From assembly GCF_000613845.1 (NCBI RefSeq), contig NZ_BAJT01000006.1, forward strand, positions 1-64,000: 64,000 nucleotides of DNA, written 5' to 3'. This stretch comes from Asaia astilbis JCM 15831. Its GTDB lineage: Bacteria > Pseudomonadota > Alphaproteobacteria > Acetobacterales > Acetobacteraceae. Position 1 is the stretch's first letter. Each line of letters begins with the position of its first letter. The notes under the pieces were generated by a model. That model was given only the letters and a program-made list of their open reading frames with translations, did not search any database and had not been told where the DNA came from. The position numbers and the translations under genes were made by a program. Below, in pieces: positions 54,982 through 64,000 of the stretch.

Positions 54982-57954
54982 TCAGAAATTGAGACCGGCC
55001 TGAAGAAAGACATAGCGACCAGCGTAGAAGCCACCATAGGTGCTGTCGCCCGAATTCGACGCTGCATTGAGAACGAAAGGCGGGTTTTTGCCGGCGATGT
55101 TCTGTACGCCGCCTTCGAAGTTCCAGCGCTTCCAGCTATAGGCGATCGAGATATCCTGCTGGACCATCGCGGGAGTCTTGATGCGGGCATTGGCGGCAGG
55201 ACTTTCTTCGCTGAGGAAAGCAGAGCCGTCATTCCAGTTTACGCCGCCAATGTACTGGAACATATACGAGATGCGGAAAGCATCATGCTGCCAGGTCAGG
55301 GTGGCATAGTCTCGCACGCGCGGATTGCTGGAGCCGTTCTGGTAGAACAATGCCCCGGTCTGGTTTAGGTAAACTCCGCCCGGCTGTTGCTGCTGCTTAT
55401 ACTTCACGAGTTGCTGAAAATTGTTATCGACGATGAAGGCATCATGATGGGTGAGCTTCCAACGATAGTTCAGGTCGAAATCGATTCCGCTGGTCAGCAG
55501 GTTGCCCAGGTTCTGATCGACAGCCGAGACGGTGTTGATTTGCCCATTCGACAAGCGGTTGACCGAGTTGCAGTAAGACTGCACGCTTTCCTGGTAGCAC
55601 TGGTTCAGGATGAACTGGGTCGGAAGAGACCCAACAAGGCCGCCGATCGTGTAATGCCAATAGGTGACAGACGCTGCTAGACCAGGGACCCAACGCGGCG
55701 TGATGACCGTGCCAAATGTATAGGTACGGCCCGTTTCAGGGTTAAGTGCCTTGTTGCCCCCTTGCAAGGTCGGCACCTGGCCAGAATTGGCCGATGCAAA
55801 GTTCTGTGGATTGGCGACACCCGCCTTAATGCAATTTGCGACGAGTGTGGGGCTGGTGGCGCCGGCGCATGGATCGGATGCAGAAACATAGTTGAGGCCG
55901 ACGCCGCCAAACAGCTCATAAACGTTAGGCTGACGGAATGAGGTGCCGAGCGTGCCGCGGAAGCGGATGTCACGTGTCGGTGCCCAGTCGAGGCCGACCT
56001 TCCAGTTCTTGGCACCGCCAAAAGTATTGTAAGACGAGTAGCGGCCCTGCGCGTCGAGGGAGAGATCCTTGGCGAAGGCAACGTCCTTCAGAAGCTGAGC
56101 ATGGCCCTGCAAGTAGCCTTCCGTGACGTTGAAACCACCTGAAGTCGACGCAACCGTGTTTGTCAATGAATAGCCGCTTTGAACCAGCGGATCAGGGTTA
56201 TTCGAAAGCTGCTCGCCGCGATGCTCCATGCCGAGCGCGATGCCGAGATCACCGCCTCCCGTCCAGGGCATGTGAACGACGTGATTGTTGTGAATGCGAA
56301 GATTGAGATCACGCAGCTGATACATTGTGTGCTGATAGGTGGTGTAGTTTGCGTATTGTACCGCACCCGGTGAGAGGCGCTTGAATGCGTTGGACTGCAC
56401 GCAACCGGCCGAACCCACACAAGAATTCGGGTTATAGATCAGCGCACCATCGGGGTCGTTGGGATCAACGGTATTTTCGAGACCCCACTGCTGCAGAAGC
56501 TTGGCGTAATTTCCGACGCCCTGAAGCTGATCTGTATCCTGGCTTACACCATAGGTGTAGGAAAGGTCATATTTCCAGTCATGCACGATATCACCGCGCA
56601 ACCCGAACATGCCCGTCACCGTGTCGCTGGTATTGTTGTTGATACGGGGACCGAATTCGCCCAGACGACGATAGAGCTGAAGGTCTTCACCCGTCGGATT
56701 GCCGGGATAATCAGAAGGCAGAATGATGGAGTTCGGAAGCGGCGAGGGGGGAACGCTACCGGTTGCCGGCTGGGGGGCAAGCTGGGTTTTCGATGAGCGA
56801 TGTGCATAAAGCACATTCGAATAGGCATCGAAATGTTTGTTAAACTCGTAATGGAGATCGCCAGACAGGGTTGAGTCCTGAAGGGCGTTCGCTAGCCACT
56901 GGTTTTGAGCGTAGTTATAACGTTTACTTCTGCTGTACGGACTCAGCGCGCCGGTATCCAGATTGCCAACATATCGATTGCCGCTATCCTGACCGAAATA
57001 AGTGCCGCCTAGCGTGGTGATCGAACCCACCTGAAGCGTGGACTGATTCGGATAATTGCCAGCAGCACCCAGAGCGGTAGAAGACCAGGAGCGGTTACGC
57101 TGCTGGATTCCACCTTGGGTCATGTAGCTACCGCCAAGGGTGAGATTGCCTTTCTCGTGGTCGAAGTTCCAACCCTTCATGGCTGAAATCATTCCGGTGC
57201 GGTTGTCACCATGGCCAGTGATCCCACCACGGATTGTGACGTTTCCGGTATTCAAATCATGGCGGAGCTTGATGTTGATGACACCCGAGACTGCGTCGGC
57301 GCCGTAAAGCTCCGAACCACCGTCTTTCAGTATTTCAACCGACTGAATCATCTGCACCGGGATGGTGTTGAGATCGATACAGTCATTATTGCCGTTTGGC
57401 GTGGTGCGCTTGCCGTCGATAAGCACCAGAACGCGGTTTGATCCAAGATTACGCAGATCAACGCACGCGGCGCCACCTGAGCCATTTGTGTTGTTGTTTG
57501 TCGTGCCACTGGAGCCGATTGAAGGCAGGCGTGACAGGTAATCGTTAAGGTTGGTCGCTCCCGTCTGCTGGATCTGTTTGGACGTGACGATCTGTACCGG
57601 ATTGGCGCTGGTGTTGTTGGCGGTGTTGAGCGCCGAGCCGACAACGATGAGCTCTTCGGACTTGCCCTTGCCATTGAAGGAAAGGCTCTCGGTGCTGGTG
57701 ACGTTCTGCAGTGCATTCTGGGAATGACTGGGCACCAGAGTTGCAGCCGGAGCCGTCTGGGCACTCAGGAGAGGGCCGTTGGCGGCGCTCTTTGTTGCAC
57801 TGCTCTTATGGGTGGCGGATTTGACAGGTTTGCGATGATGCGTTGTGGCGGAGGCCGTCTGCGCATGGCTGGTCGTCATGGCTGCGACCGGGGAGAGGAA
57901 AATGACCGCCCCCAGAAGCAGGCGGGCGCGCCCTCGCATTTTAACGATTTTCAT
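54982..57954 (-). CDS. TonB-dependent outer-membrane receptor
   Basis: A 990-aa receptor. The signal peptide (residues 1-31) ends Ser-His-Ala-Gln. It is followed by a low-complexity Thr/Ser/Ala/Lys linker to about residue 90, then a TonB-box-like Glu-Glu-Leu-Ile-Val-Val. The plug has Asn-Arg-Val-Leu-Val-Leu-Ile-Asp-Gly-Lys-Arg and Val-Glu-Ile-Leu-Lys-Asp-Gly-Gly-Ser-Glu-Leu-Tyr-Gly. The barrel ends in a terminal Phe (Ala-Gly-Leu-Asn-Phe). It faces the purine operon tail-to-tail, so purine uptake is only a weak guess. Confidence 0.92.
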   Translation of the reverse strand: MKIVKMRGRARLLLGAVIFLSPVAAMTTSHAQTASATTHHRKPVKSATHKSSATKSAANGPLLSAQTAPAATLVPSHSQNALQNVTSTESLSFNGKGKSEELIVVGSALNTANNTSANPVQIVTSKQIQQTGATNLNDYLSRLPSIGSSGTTNNNTNGSGGAACVDLRNLGSNRVLVLIDGKRTTPNGNNDCIDLNTIPVQMIQSVEILKDGGSELYGADAVSGVINIKLRHDLNTGNVTIRGGITGHGDNRTGMISAMKGWNFDHEKGNLTLGGSYMTQGGIQQRNRSWSSTALGAAGNYPNQSTLQVGSITTLGGTYFGQDSGNRYVGNLDTGALSPYSRSKRYNYAQNQWLANALQDSTLSGDLHYEFNKHFDAYSNVLYAHRSSKTQLAPQPATGSVPPSPLPNSIILPSDYPGNPTGEDLQLYRRLGEFGPRINNNTSDTVTGMFGLRGDIVHDWKYDLSYTYGVSQDTDQLQGVGNYAKLLQQWGLENTVDPNDPDGALIYNPNSCVGSAGCVQSNAFKRLSPGAVQYANYTTYQHTMYQLRDLNLRIHNNHVVHMPWTGGGDLGIALGMEHRGEQLSNNPDPLVQSGYSLTNTVASTSGGFNVTEGYLQGHAQLLKDVAFAKDLSLDAQGRYSSYNTFGGAKNWKVGLDWAPTRDIRFRGTLGTSFRQPNVYELFGGVGLNYVSASDPCAGATSPTLVANCIKAGVANPQNFASANSGQVPTLQGGNKALNPETGRTYTFGTVITPRWVPGLAASVTYWHYTIGGLVGSLPTQFILNQCYQESVQSYCNSVNRLSNGQINTVSAVDQNLGNLLTSGIDFDLNYRWKLTHHDAFIVDNNFQQLVKYKQQQQPGGVYLNQTGALFYQNGSSNPRVRDYATLTWQHDAFRISYMFQYIGGVNWNDGSAFLSEESPAANARIKTPAMVQQDISIAYSWKRWNFEGGVQNIAGKNPPFVLNAASNSGDSTYGGFYAGRYVFLQAGLNF

Positions 57955-58298
57955 AAAAATGACCCTCGAAATAACATTATGTCACGAGGCTGCGGTTTTC
58001 GTCATTTCATTGCAAGAGTGTTATCGTTCTGTGACGCCCTGTTGCGTTATTCATGCGACGCTCTGTTGCGAATTTGCATCAATATGTGTCAGCTGCAGAG
58101 AGGGTGGGTCCTCCCAAGATGGTTAGTTCGTTATAGACCGTCAAATTTTGGGGCGGGTCTGTTCAGCCACAGCGACACGAGGTGAGGCCTCGGCTGGTCT
58201 AGAAGTCTCTGATGGGTTTCATTGCGAGAGAGTTGAGCGCCTGGAGGGCGTAACCAAGCGTTTCAGGAATGAGGCCAACATTCCTGAAACAGGTGCGC
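57955..58298. promoter_or_regulatory. Upstream region of the second TonB receptor with a direct repeat
   Basis: 344 bases holding the receptor promoter (minus strand) on the left and the 3' hairpin of the DUF4175 gene on the right. A 14-base direct repeat with one mismatch (gacgcyctgttgcg) occurs at 58033-58046 and 58057-58070, a 24-base period, about 80-115 bases upstream of the receptor start. No gene is seen. Confidence 0.4.
58260..58290 (-). terminator. Perfect hairpin downstream of the DUF4175 gene
   Basis: A 12-bp perfect stem (58260-58271 with 58279-58290) and a seven-base loop, nine bases after the stop of the minus-strand gene. There is no T run. Confidence 0.6.
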
Positions 58299-61008
58299 TC
58301 AATAGGATTTGAGCAGCCGGTCCAGATAGTCGAGTTCGCTTTGCGATCTGGTGCGATCCGCGTCTCTCCGCCTTAGCTCACGCTCGATCGCGCGGGCTTT
58401 TTCACGGCTATCCGCATCGGGAACTGTCCCGTCTGTGTCAGCACCGGAATTACCCTTGCCGAGCTTGCGGCCCAGCGGATCCCGATCGCTCTTGTCAGAC
58501 CCTTGACCTTCGTCGTCCTCGTCATCGCTCTGGGCCTGATCCTGCTGGCCTTTACCCTTGCCGCCCTGGCTTCCGGCGCCGCTCCCCATTGTCGGGAGCA
58601 GAGCCAGCGGGCCGCCTCCATGGCTCTTGCCCTTCTGGGCTTCGCTCATCTGCTGCCCTGTCTCGGCCAGATCTTTCAACACCTGACGAATAGCGGTTTC
58701 AGCAGGACCGTCCTTGGCCGTAGCAAGCGCCTGACGCACGGCGTGCATGTCTTTATCCGCCTTGGTCAGACCGTCCATTGTCTTGCCTGTCAGCGATTTG
58801 ATGTCTTCATTGAGGAGACGCGCGACCATTTGCAGGGCGCGTTGGACGGCATGATCATCGCGACGTTGTTCGTGCTGCGCGGTTTCCTCGGCGGGAGAGA
58901 GTGCGGCAGGCGGGCTGGACACTGAAGGCGTCGGAGCCTCCATATCGGGCGGAGGCGTCAGGCCGAGACGCCTCAGCAATTCGGCTGTCGGCATGGTGCT
59001 GACATCCGAGCCGGGGGCATTGGGCCCATTCTGGTTTTGCTGTGCTTCCTTGGCTTCGCGCACGCCAATGCCTAATCGGGCCTGAGCATGATCGAGCAAT
59101 GTCGTTTCTCGCCGTACCAGATCGTGCAGTGTGGCTTTCTGAGCCTGGGCTTTCGCCTGCGCCTGAAGTTGCTGTGCGATCTGGGCAAGATCCTGAGGGG
59201 TTGCACTGCGCATGCGCTCGACCATCTTGGATAGGTCTTCGAGACGCTTCAGCGCGTCGTCGGAATGGCCACCGGCAGCGTCCGATTGCAGTCTTCTCAT
59301 AAGGCGGGATACCGGGTCGGAACCGTCCTGAGACGACCCACCGATATCGGGTATGACGGTGCCGAGCTGCATGCTGCGCTGCATCAGGGCCTGCATACGC
59401 TGGTTCAACGCCTCGCGCAGACGCTTCATGCGTGTTGCGAGTTCCTGCTGTTCCTCTTCCGTATGCCCGGCCTCTCCGAGAGCGCGCATATGCGCAATCT
59501 GGTTCTGCACAGCCTTTTGCGCCGCACGGATTTCGAGATTGGCCTGGGCCGTTTCCCGGCCCGTTTCCCGAAGTTCTTCGAGATAAAGAGCAACCGCCCA
59601 GCAGAGGCCAAGCGCATGTTCTTTTGATTCCGCAGCATCGGGATCATCGAGCTGTGCTGCCGCGAAGAGCAGGGCGAGGATGCTGCCTTTTTCTCCCAAG
59701 GGAAGTGTCTGCGCCAGAGCTTTAAGTTCGTCGGATGCCTGCTCGGTCGTCTCGCGATCGAGGCCGAAGCGATGCCTGAGCGCGACGAGCGCGCGGGCAG
59801 TAGGATCGTGAAAAACGCGACTGGGGAGGATCAGTTTTTCAGCGGAACTGGTTGCGTCGCGTCCACTTTTGGCGCGCGCACGGAGCCGGATCGTCACCTG
59901 TTCGCCCGCCCAGAGGGAGTCCGTCAGATCGGTCGAAAATTCGCCTTCTGCTTTGGTGGGTTGACCTTTGAGCGGGATCGGTACCGTGATCCTGGGCAGG
60001 TCGGGCTTGGCGTTCAGCGTGATTTCCGCATCAAGCCCTGCGACGCCATGCGCCTGTGCCACATGCCAGGGCAGGACGACATCCGGTCGGTCCTTGGCCT
60101 GCGTTGGCGGGGCTTTCCAGCTGATATCGGGAGGAAGATCGGGCTCGATGTCAAAGAGCCATTCGCCGATTGTCCGGCCGCGTGAGCGGATCGAGATTCT
60201 GCCGCTATGGCTCAGGGTTGTAACAAAGGTCCAGCTGCTCGGGTCGAGCTGTCTGGCGGAAACATCGCCGGAATCGACGCCCAGCAGATGGGGACCGGAG
60301 CGTGCCCCTGTGACGTGCAGTGTCAGCTTTGCATCTTGTGGAATACGGGGCGGTACTGACTGGTCGTTGAGGTAAACCGGAGCGCCGCTCGCATAATCAG
60401 GCAGGTCAACCCAGGCTTCGATCTGCGGCAGAGGCACATCGCTGTCGTCAACGCCCGGCAGAAAGGCGGCCTCAAGTCTCGATGGTGCCGCAGGGCCAGC
60501 GAGGATGAAGGCGCCGAGCAGCGCCACGGAAAACCCCGCCCAGCCGAACTTCCGTCCGGTTGTCCAGCCGATACCGGGCCAGCCTGAGCGTAACGAGCCG
60601 AGGCTTTCGCGCAGGCGCACCATGTGGATATCCCACAGGGCGGTATCTTCTTCATAGGCCGGAAAATCGTCCAGAGCGGCAAGAGGCTGATGCCGCAGGC
60701 CCGAGCGCGTCTCAATGCGCCGATCGATGGCGGTGCGGTGCGGGGGCGGCAGACGCGACAGATTGCGGGCGCCAGAGCAATGGCGCCTCCGCCGACACCG
60801 GCAAGCAAAAAGGCGTGCAGGGTATCGGGCAAGGATTGGGGCAGGCGGAAAAGCCCGCTCAGCGTGTACCCTCCTACAAGACCCAAAGCCATTGAATGGC
60901 CGACCAGGCTGATTCGATCCAGAGAACGCGCCGTGTCCGCTGTCGCGCACGGTCGACGCGCTTCTCAAGCAGAGAGGAGGGTGAAGCCACGTGGGGAGCC
61001 AGGCTCAT
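58299..61008 (-). CDS. DUF4175 family membrane protein (two one-base frameshifts in the N-terminus)
   Basis: A long alphaproteobacterial protein (DUF4175/TIGR02302), repaired to about 903 aa, of unknown function. From ATG 61008 the first frame gives a basic helix leading into a membrane segment, then breaks near 60885. The second frame carries the membrane helices, then breaks near 60773. The third runs Arg-Thr-Ala-Ile-Asp-Arg-Arg-Ile-Glu, a third hydrophobic helix (about residues 150-170), a beta-rich periplasmic domain, long Gln/Ala-rich coiled coils and an acidic Asp/Glu/Gly-rich tail. The start overlaps the lysA stop by four bases. Confidence 0.78.
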
Positions 61009-62330
61009 TCAGCGTCCAGCCACTCCGGCATGCTCTCGTCAGTCCAGAGCGTTTCTACGCGCTGTCTCGGACGGATACTTGCCCACTGACCGTTTTCGAT
61101 CATCACCTGAGCGGCAAGCGGGCGGCTGTTATATGTTGAGCTCATAACGGCACCGTAAGCGCCTGTGTCGAGAATGGCGAGATGATCACCCGGGCGAACA
61201 GCAGGGAGCTGCCGTTCTTTTGCAAAGATATCGCTGGACTCGCAAACTGGGCCAACAACGGTTTGCGACACCGTCTCTGCATAGGCGAGATCGGGGGCGA
61301 CGGGGACGATGCCGTGCCAGGCGCCGTAAAGGCTGGGGCGGGCGAGATCGTTCATGGCAGCGTCGACAATCACGAAATCAGAGACGCCCTCTCGTTGTGC
61401 CTTGAGATCGATGACCGATGTCAACAAAACCCCGGCAGGCGCGGCAATCCAGCGTCCCGGCTCGATAGCAAGTTTGAGATCGAGGTCACCCAGAGTTTCG
61501 GCAATGGCTCCGGCCAGAGCAGCGGGGGGAGGCGCCAGTTCGTCACGATAGCGGACGCCTAGTCCTCCGCCGCAATCGACGCTTCTGACCGTCAAACCCT
61601 CGCTACGAAGCCCAATCACCAGCTCGGCAATGCGGGCATAGGCGGCCTTGAAAGGAGCGGGTGAGAGAATCTGGCTGCCGATATGGGTCGCGAGACCAAG
61701 GATTTCGATGCCAGGAAGGCGGGAGGCTTCGCGGTAAAGTGCCGCAGAATCCGCCCAGTCGATGCCGAATTTGTCACCGAGCCGGCCTGTGCTGATCTTG
61801 TCGTGGGTCGCGGCGTCGATATGCGGATTGACGCGCAGGGCGACGCGGCCTGTCAGTCCGAGAGCCGAAGCGATTCTGGAGAGTCGATGCAGTTCTTCAG
61901 CGCTCTCAACGTTGATCTGGCCGATATTTTCGCGCAACGCGAGTGTCAGCTCTGCATCCGTCTTGCCCACACCAGAAAACACGATGGAAGCGGGATCGAT
62001 CCCTGCTTCTCGCGCCCGTCTGAGCTCACCGCCACTGACGACGTCGGCACCACATCCCTCCTGACGCAGAACAGTCAGGGTCGCGAGGTGATCATTGGCC
62101 TTGAGCGCATAATGCAGGGCGACATCGAGACCGCGCTCGACAAAGGCTTTTCTCAGATTGCGGGTGCGGCGACGTAACGTGCCTGCTCCCGTGACCCAGC
62201 AGGGTGTGCCGACCTGGCTCGCAATGGTCTGGAGAGGCACCCCCTCAAAAAGCAGACCGTCTTGCCCGTCCATATGCAGTGAAGGACGAGAGGCGAGAAG
62301 GTTCATGATATCAGGGTCATGGCGTGTCAT
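61005..62330 (-). CDS. lysA: Diaminopimelate decarboxylase
   Basis: A 441-aa PLP enzyme making L-lysine from meso-diaminopimelate. The PLP Lys is in His-Tyr-Ala-Leu-Lys-Ala-Asn-Asp, followed by Ser-Gly-Gly-Glu-Leu, Asn-Pro-His-Ile-Asp, Cys-Gly-Gly-Gly-Leu-Gly (PLP phosphate), Glu-Pro-Gly-Arg and the inter-subunit Cys-Glu-Ser-Ser-Asp. ATG 62330 is preferred over 62366 because the family starts a few residues before the first strand. It is translationally coupled to the DUF4175 gene and divergent from cdd. Confidence 0.93.
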   Translation of the reverse strand: MTRHDPDIMNLLASRPSLHMDGQDGLLFEGVPLQTIASQVGTPCWVTGAGTLRRRTRNLRKAFVERGLDVALHYALKANDHLATLTVLRQEGCGADVVSGGELRRAREAGIDPASIVFSGVGKTDAELTLALRENIGQINVESAEELHRLSRIASALGLTGRVALRVNPHIDAATHDKISTGRLGDKFGIDWADSAALYREASRLPGIEILGLATHIGSQILSPAPFKAAYARIAELVIGLRSEGLTVRSVDCGGGLGVRYRDELAPPPAALAGAIAETLGDLDLKLAIEPGRWIAAPAGVLLTSVIDLKAQREGVSDFVIVDAAMNDLARPSLYGAWHGIVPVAPDLAYAETVSQTVVGPVCESSDIFAKERQLPAVRPGDHLAILDTGAYGAVMSSTYNSRPLAAQVMIENGQWASIRPRQRVETLWTDESMPEWLDAE

Positions 62331-62395
62331 GTCGAATAGATTACAGTTGACCTCGACAGCTTCCAAGCTGGGATTGTGCCAAGGAAGGATTATTC

Positions 62396-62788
62396 ATGAC
62401 TGACGAGCTGATTGGGGCGGCACTTGCTGCACGCGAGCAGGCTTACGCCCCCTATTCGCGCTTCCAGGTCGGCGCGGCGCTGCGCTGCGAGGGGGTGGTC
62501 TATCAGGGCTGCAATGTCGAGAACGCCGCCTATCCTCAGGGAAATTGTGCTGAAGCGGGGGCGATTGCGGCAATGGTGCTTGGTGGCGGTCGTCACATTG
62601 ACGAGATCGTCATCGTCGGTGGCGGTGAAGCTCCTTGCACGCCTTGCGGCGGGTGTCGCCAGAGATTGCGGGAGTTTGCGGCAATCGATCTGCCGATCAG
62701 GATCGTCAATCCGCAGGGTGCTCTCCTTCTGGAGACGACGCTGGGCGCGTTGCTTCCCTGGTCGTTCGGTCCAGATCATCTCGCGTGA
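62396..62788 (+). CDS. cdd: Cytidine deaminase
   Basis: A 130-aa homotetrameric-type deaminase converting cytidine to uridine for pyrimidine salvage. The zinc and catalytic residues are in Asn-Val-Glu-Asn-Ala-Ala-Tyr and Asn-Cys-Ala-Glu-Ala near residues 43-58 and Pro-Cys-Thr-Pro-Cys-Gly-Gly-Cys-Arg-Gln near residues 80-90. A secreted protease gene follows 19 bases later. Confidence 0.95.
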   Translation: MTDELIGAALAAREQAYAPYSRFQVGAALRCEGVVYQGCNVENAAYPQGNCAEAGAIAAMVLGGGRHIDEIVIVGGGEAPCTPCGGCRQRLREFAAIDLPIRIVNPQGALLLETTLGALLPWSFGPDHLA

Positions 62789-62807
62789 AGCGATGGCGGA
62801 GGAGGGA

Positions 62808-63535
62808 ATGAAGATTCGTTTTCTGTGCAAGATCAGCATGCTGTCAGCATTATGGGCAGCATCATGCGTGCAGGCTCATGCCGCAAAGGTAGATCTGCCC
62901 GGAGTCGGAAATGGGGCTCGCCATGTCATTGACGTGAGCCGAGCGCTTGGCGGATCCTTGGGCGCGTGCAGACCGAACTCGGGGGACGGTGCACCGGCTT
63001 TCTGGTTGCGCCTTCGGTCATTATGACTGCGGCTCATTGTCTGTGGCGCGACGAGGCTGCTGCTTTCATCCAGCCGTCGAGTGTCCATTTCATGCTGGGC
63101 TACGACACAGGCTCATGGCGTGCGACCGCCCGCGCGGTGCGCTTTGTGATCCCACCTGCTTATGACCCCGTCCATCCTCTGCGAACGAGTCAGGCCGATC
63201 ATGCGACAATCATTCTCGATCATGCCCTGGCAACGTCTGGCGAGTTGCCTCCGGTCGTGACGGCACACGCAGGCGATCAAGCGATGCTCGCAGGATATCA
63301 GCAGGACCGCAAGGAACTCGCTATGGGCGATCTCGCTTGTCAGGTGGTCCGTGTTCGCGGTCAGCTTATCGACCATGATTGTGCGGCAACCCACGGTGCG
63401 AGCGGTGCGCCGCTTCTTGTCAAGACAAAGGCCGGCTGGGGAGTGGCTGGGATCGATGTCACAGCGCAGCAGGGACAGGGAGGGACAGCCGTCAAGTTTT
63501 TAGGGACGTCAACATCTAACGAAACCGTCAGATAA
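62808..63535 (+). CDS. Secreted trypsin-like serine protease (one-base frameshift near 62946)
   Basis: A repaired protein of about 242 aa. ATG 62808 has a ggaggg site and begins a signal peptide ending Val-Gln-Ala-His-Ala-Ala. The first frame breaks near 62946; one added C continues as Ala-Pro-Trp-Arg-Ile-Leu-Gly-Arg-Val-Gln, a typical S1 start. The triad is visible: His in Met-Thr-Ala-Ala-His-Cys, Asp in Ala-Asp-His-Ala-Thr-Ile-Ile and Ser in Gly-Ala-Ser-Gly-Ala-Pro. It resembles the V8/trypsin-like periplasmic or secreted peptidases of Alphaproteobacteria. The substrate is unknown. Confidence 0.82.
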
Positions 63536-63616
63536 AAATAATCCGCTTCTTCAAACCCCTTGCGCTAAACATCGTTAACAGACTGCTAACAACAATCAGC
63601 GAGAGGTGCAGGGATT

Positions 63617-64000
63617 ATGTTCGGAGAGGCTCATCAAGGCGTAAAAAGTCGTCGACTGACGATCAAGCCGCCGACGGTGCTTGTGGTTGAGGACCATATC
63701 GTTCTTCGACTGCACGTCTCGGACATGATTGAGGCAGCAGGTTATACTGTTCTCTCTGCAGGCGACGCCGATGAGGCTCTGCTGATGATCGGAAAAAATC
63801 CCGATATTCGCCTCGTCTTTTCCGATCTCGAGATGCCGAGTAAAATGAGTGGGCTCGATCTGGGGCATCATTTGCTCAGAACCCACCCTGAGATGGCGTT
63901 CGTGTTGACTTCGGGTCGCCAGGTCGATGACCGCTCCGCCTTACCGCCTAAAAGCCTCTTTGTGCCGAAGCCTTTCTTCGAGATCGACGTGCGTGCTGTT
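63617..64000 (+). CDS. Response regulator receiver protein (cut by window edge)
   Basis: The reading frame from ATG 63617 is open to the edge (128 residues). A CheY-like receiver domain is complete in outline: acidic pair Glu-Asp at residues 25-26, phospho-acceptor Asp 70 in Phe-Ser-Asp-Leu-Glu-Met-Pro, Thr/Ser at 98-99 and Lys 118 in Val-Pro-Lys-Pro-Phe. Whether an output domain follows is not visible. The Lys-Pro-Phe end and short linker fit single-domain regulators common next to hybrid histidine kinases. Confidence 0.85.
   Translation, partial: MFGEAHQGVKSRRLTIKPPTVLVVEDHIVLRLHVSDMIEAAGYTVLSAGDADEALLMIGKNPDIRLVFSDLEMPSKMSGLDLGHHLLRTHPEMAFVLTSGRQVDDRSALPPKSLFVPKPFFEIDVRAV

Noticed and set aside
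1-64000. CRISPR array, prophage, insertion sequence or rRNA operon.
   Set aside because: No regularly spaced repeats, transposase, integrase, phage structural genes or rRNA sequence were seen on reading the window.

Overview
The window looks like chromosomal DNA of an acetic acid bacterium (Alphaproteobacteria, Acetobacteraceae), possibly close to Asaia. This is inferred from the cyoABCD ubiquinol oxidase operon, class I lysyl-tRNA synthetase, the Suv3-like helicase/S4 protein/FdxA group, the purMN | hdaA-ppk-ppx arrangement and large TonB receptors; no rRNA or tRNA gene was found to test it. The DNA is GC-rich and densely coding. AT-richer patches lie at about 28.0-28.2, 29.98-30.2 and 46.9-47.4 kb.

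Layout. 1-7.5 kb: a DinG-like helicase cut by the window edge, lysK, an MprF-like flippase without its catalytic lobe, marC, a uracil-DNA-glycosylase-family protein, RNA 2',3'-cyclic phosphodiesterase and a Bax-inhibitor-1 protein. 8-12 kb: cyoABCD with a bidirectional terminator facing fdxA. 12-17 kb: fdxA, an Hsp15-like S4 protein, a Suv3-like helicase, an M17 aminopeptidase and a MarR regulator. 17.7-23.2 kb: a GNAT protein and a surface-sugar locus (WecA-like phosphoglycosyltransferase, membrane nucleotide-sugar 4,6-dehydratase, DegT aminotransferase, small membrane protein). 23.2-29.7 kb: TipAS-type MerR regulator, AI-2E transporter, ABC-F protein, ndk, an unknown protein and an EamA transporter. 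30-36.6 kb: TonB receptor, P-loop kinase-like protein, GT2 glycosyltransferase and DUF2142 membrane protein. 36.6-43.8 kb: purN-purM, divergent from hdaA-ppk-ppx-cdh. 43.9-47.3 kb: class III aminotransferase, MFS efflux protein and an orphan barstar in AT-rich DNA. 47.9-54.9 kb: an eight-gene, tightly coupled purine-catabolism operon. 55-64 kb: a second TonB receptor, DUF4175 protein, lysA, cdd, a secreted trypsin-like protease and the start of a response regulator.

The most interesting unit is the operon at 47.9-54.9 kb. It holds 5-hydroxyisourate hydrolase (uraH), OHCU decarboxylase (uraD), allantoinase (puuE) and the oxalurate/oxamate-type set (DUF4089 peptide, AtzE-family amidase, HpxW-like gamma-glutamyltransferase-fold hydrolase). 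No recognised uricase or HpxO occurs in the window. Instead the operon opens with an exported HAD acid phosphatase and a two-Rossmann flavoprotein. I infer, without proof, that these feed nucleotides and an oxidation step into the pathway.

Caution on quality: 13 genes, including lysK, cyoB, purM, ppk and ppx, carry in total about 16 small reading-frame shifts, 14 of them apparent one-base losses. Each is repaired by one tiny edit that restores a family-typical protein, so most are probably assembly or sequencing errors rather than pseudogenes. Such genes are given at full repaired extent with the break noted.
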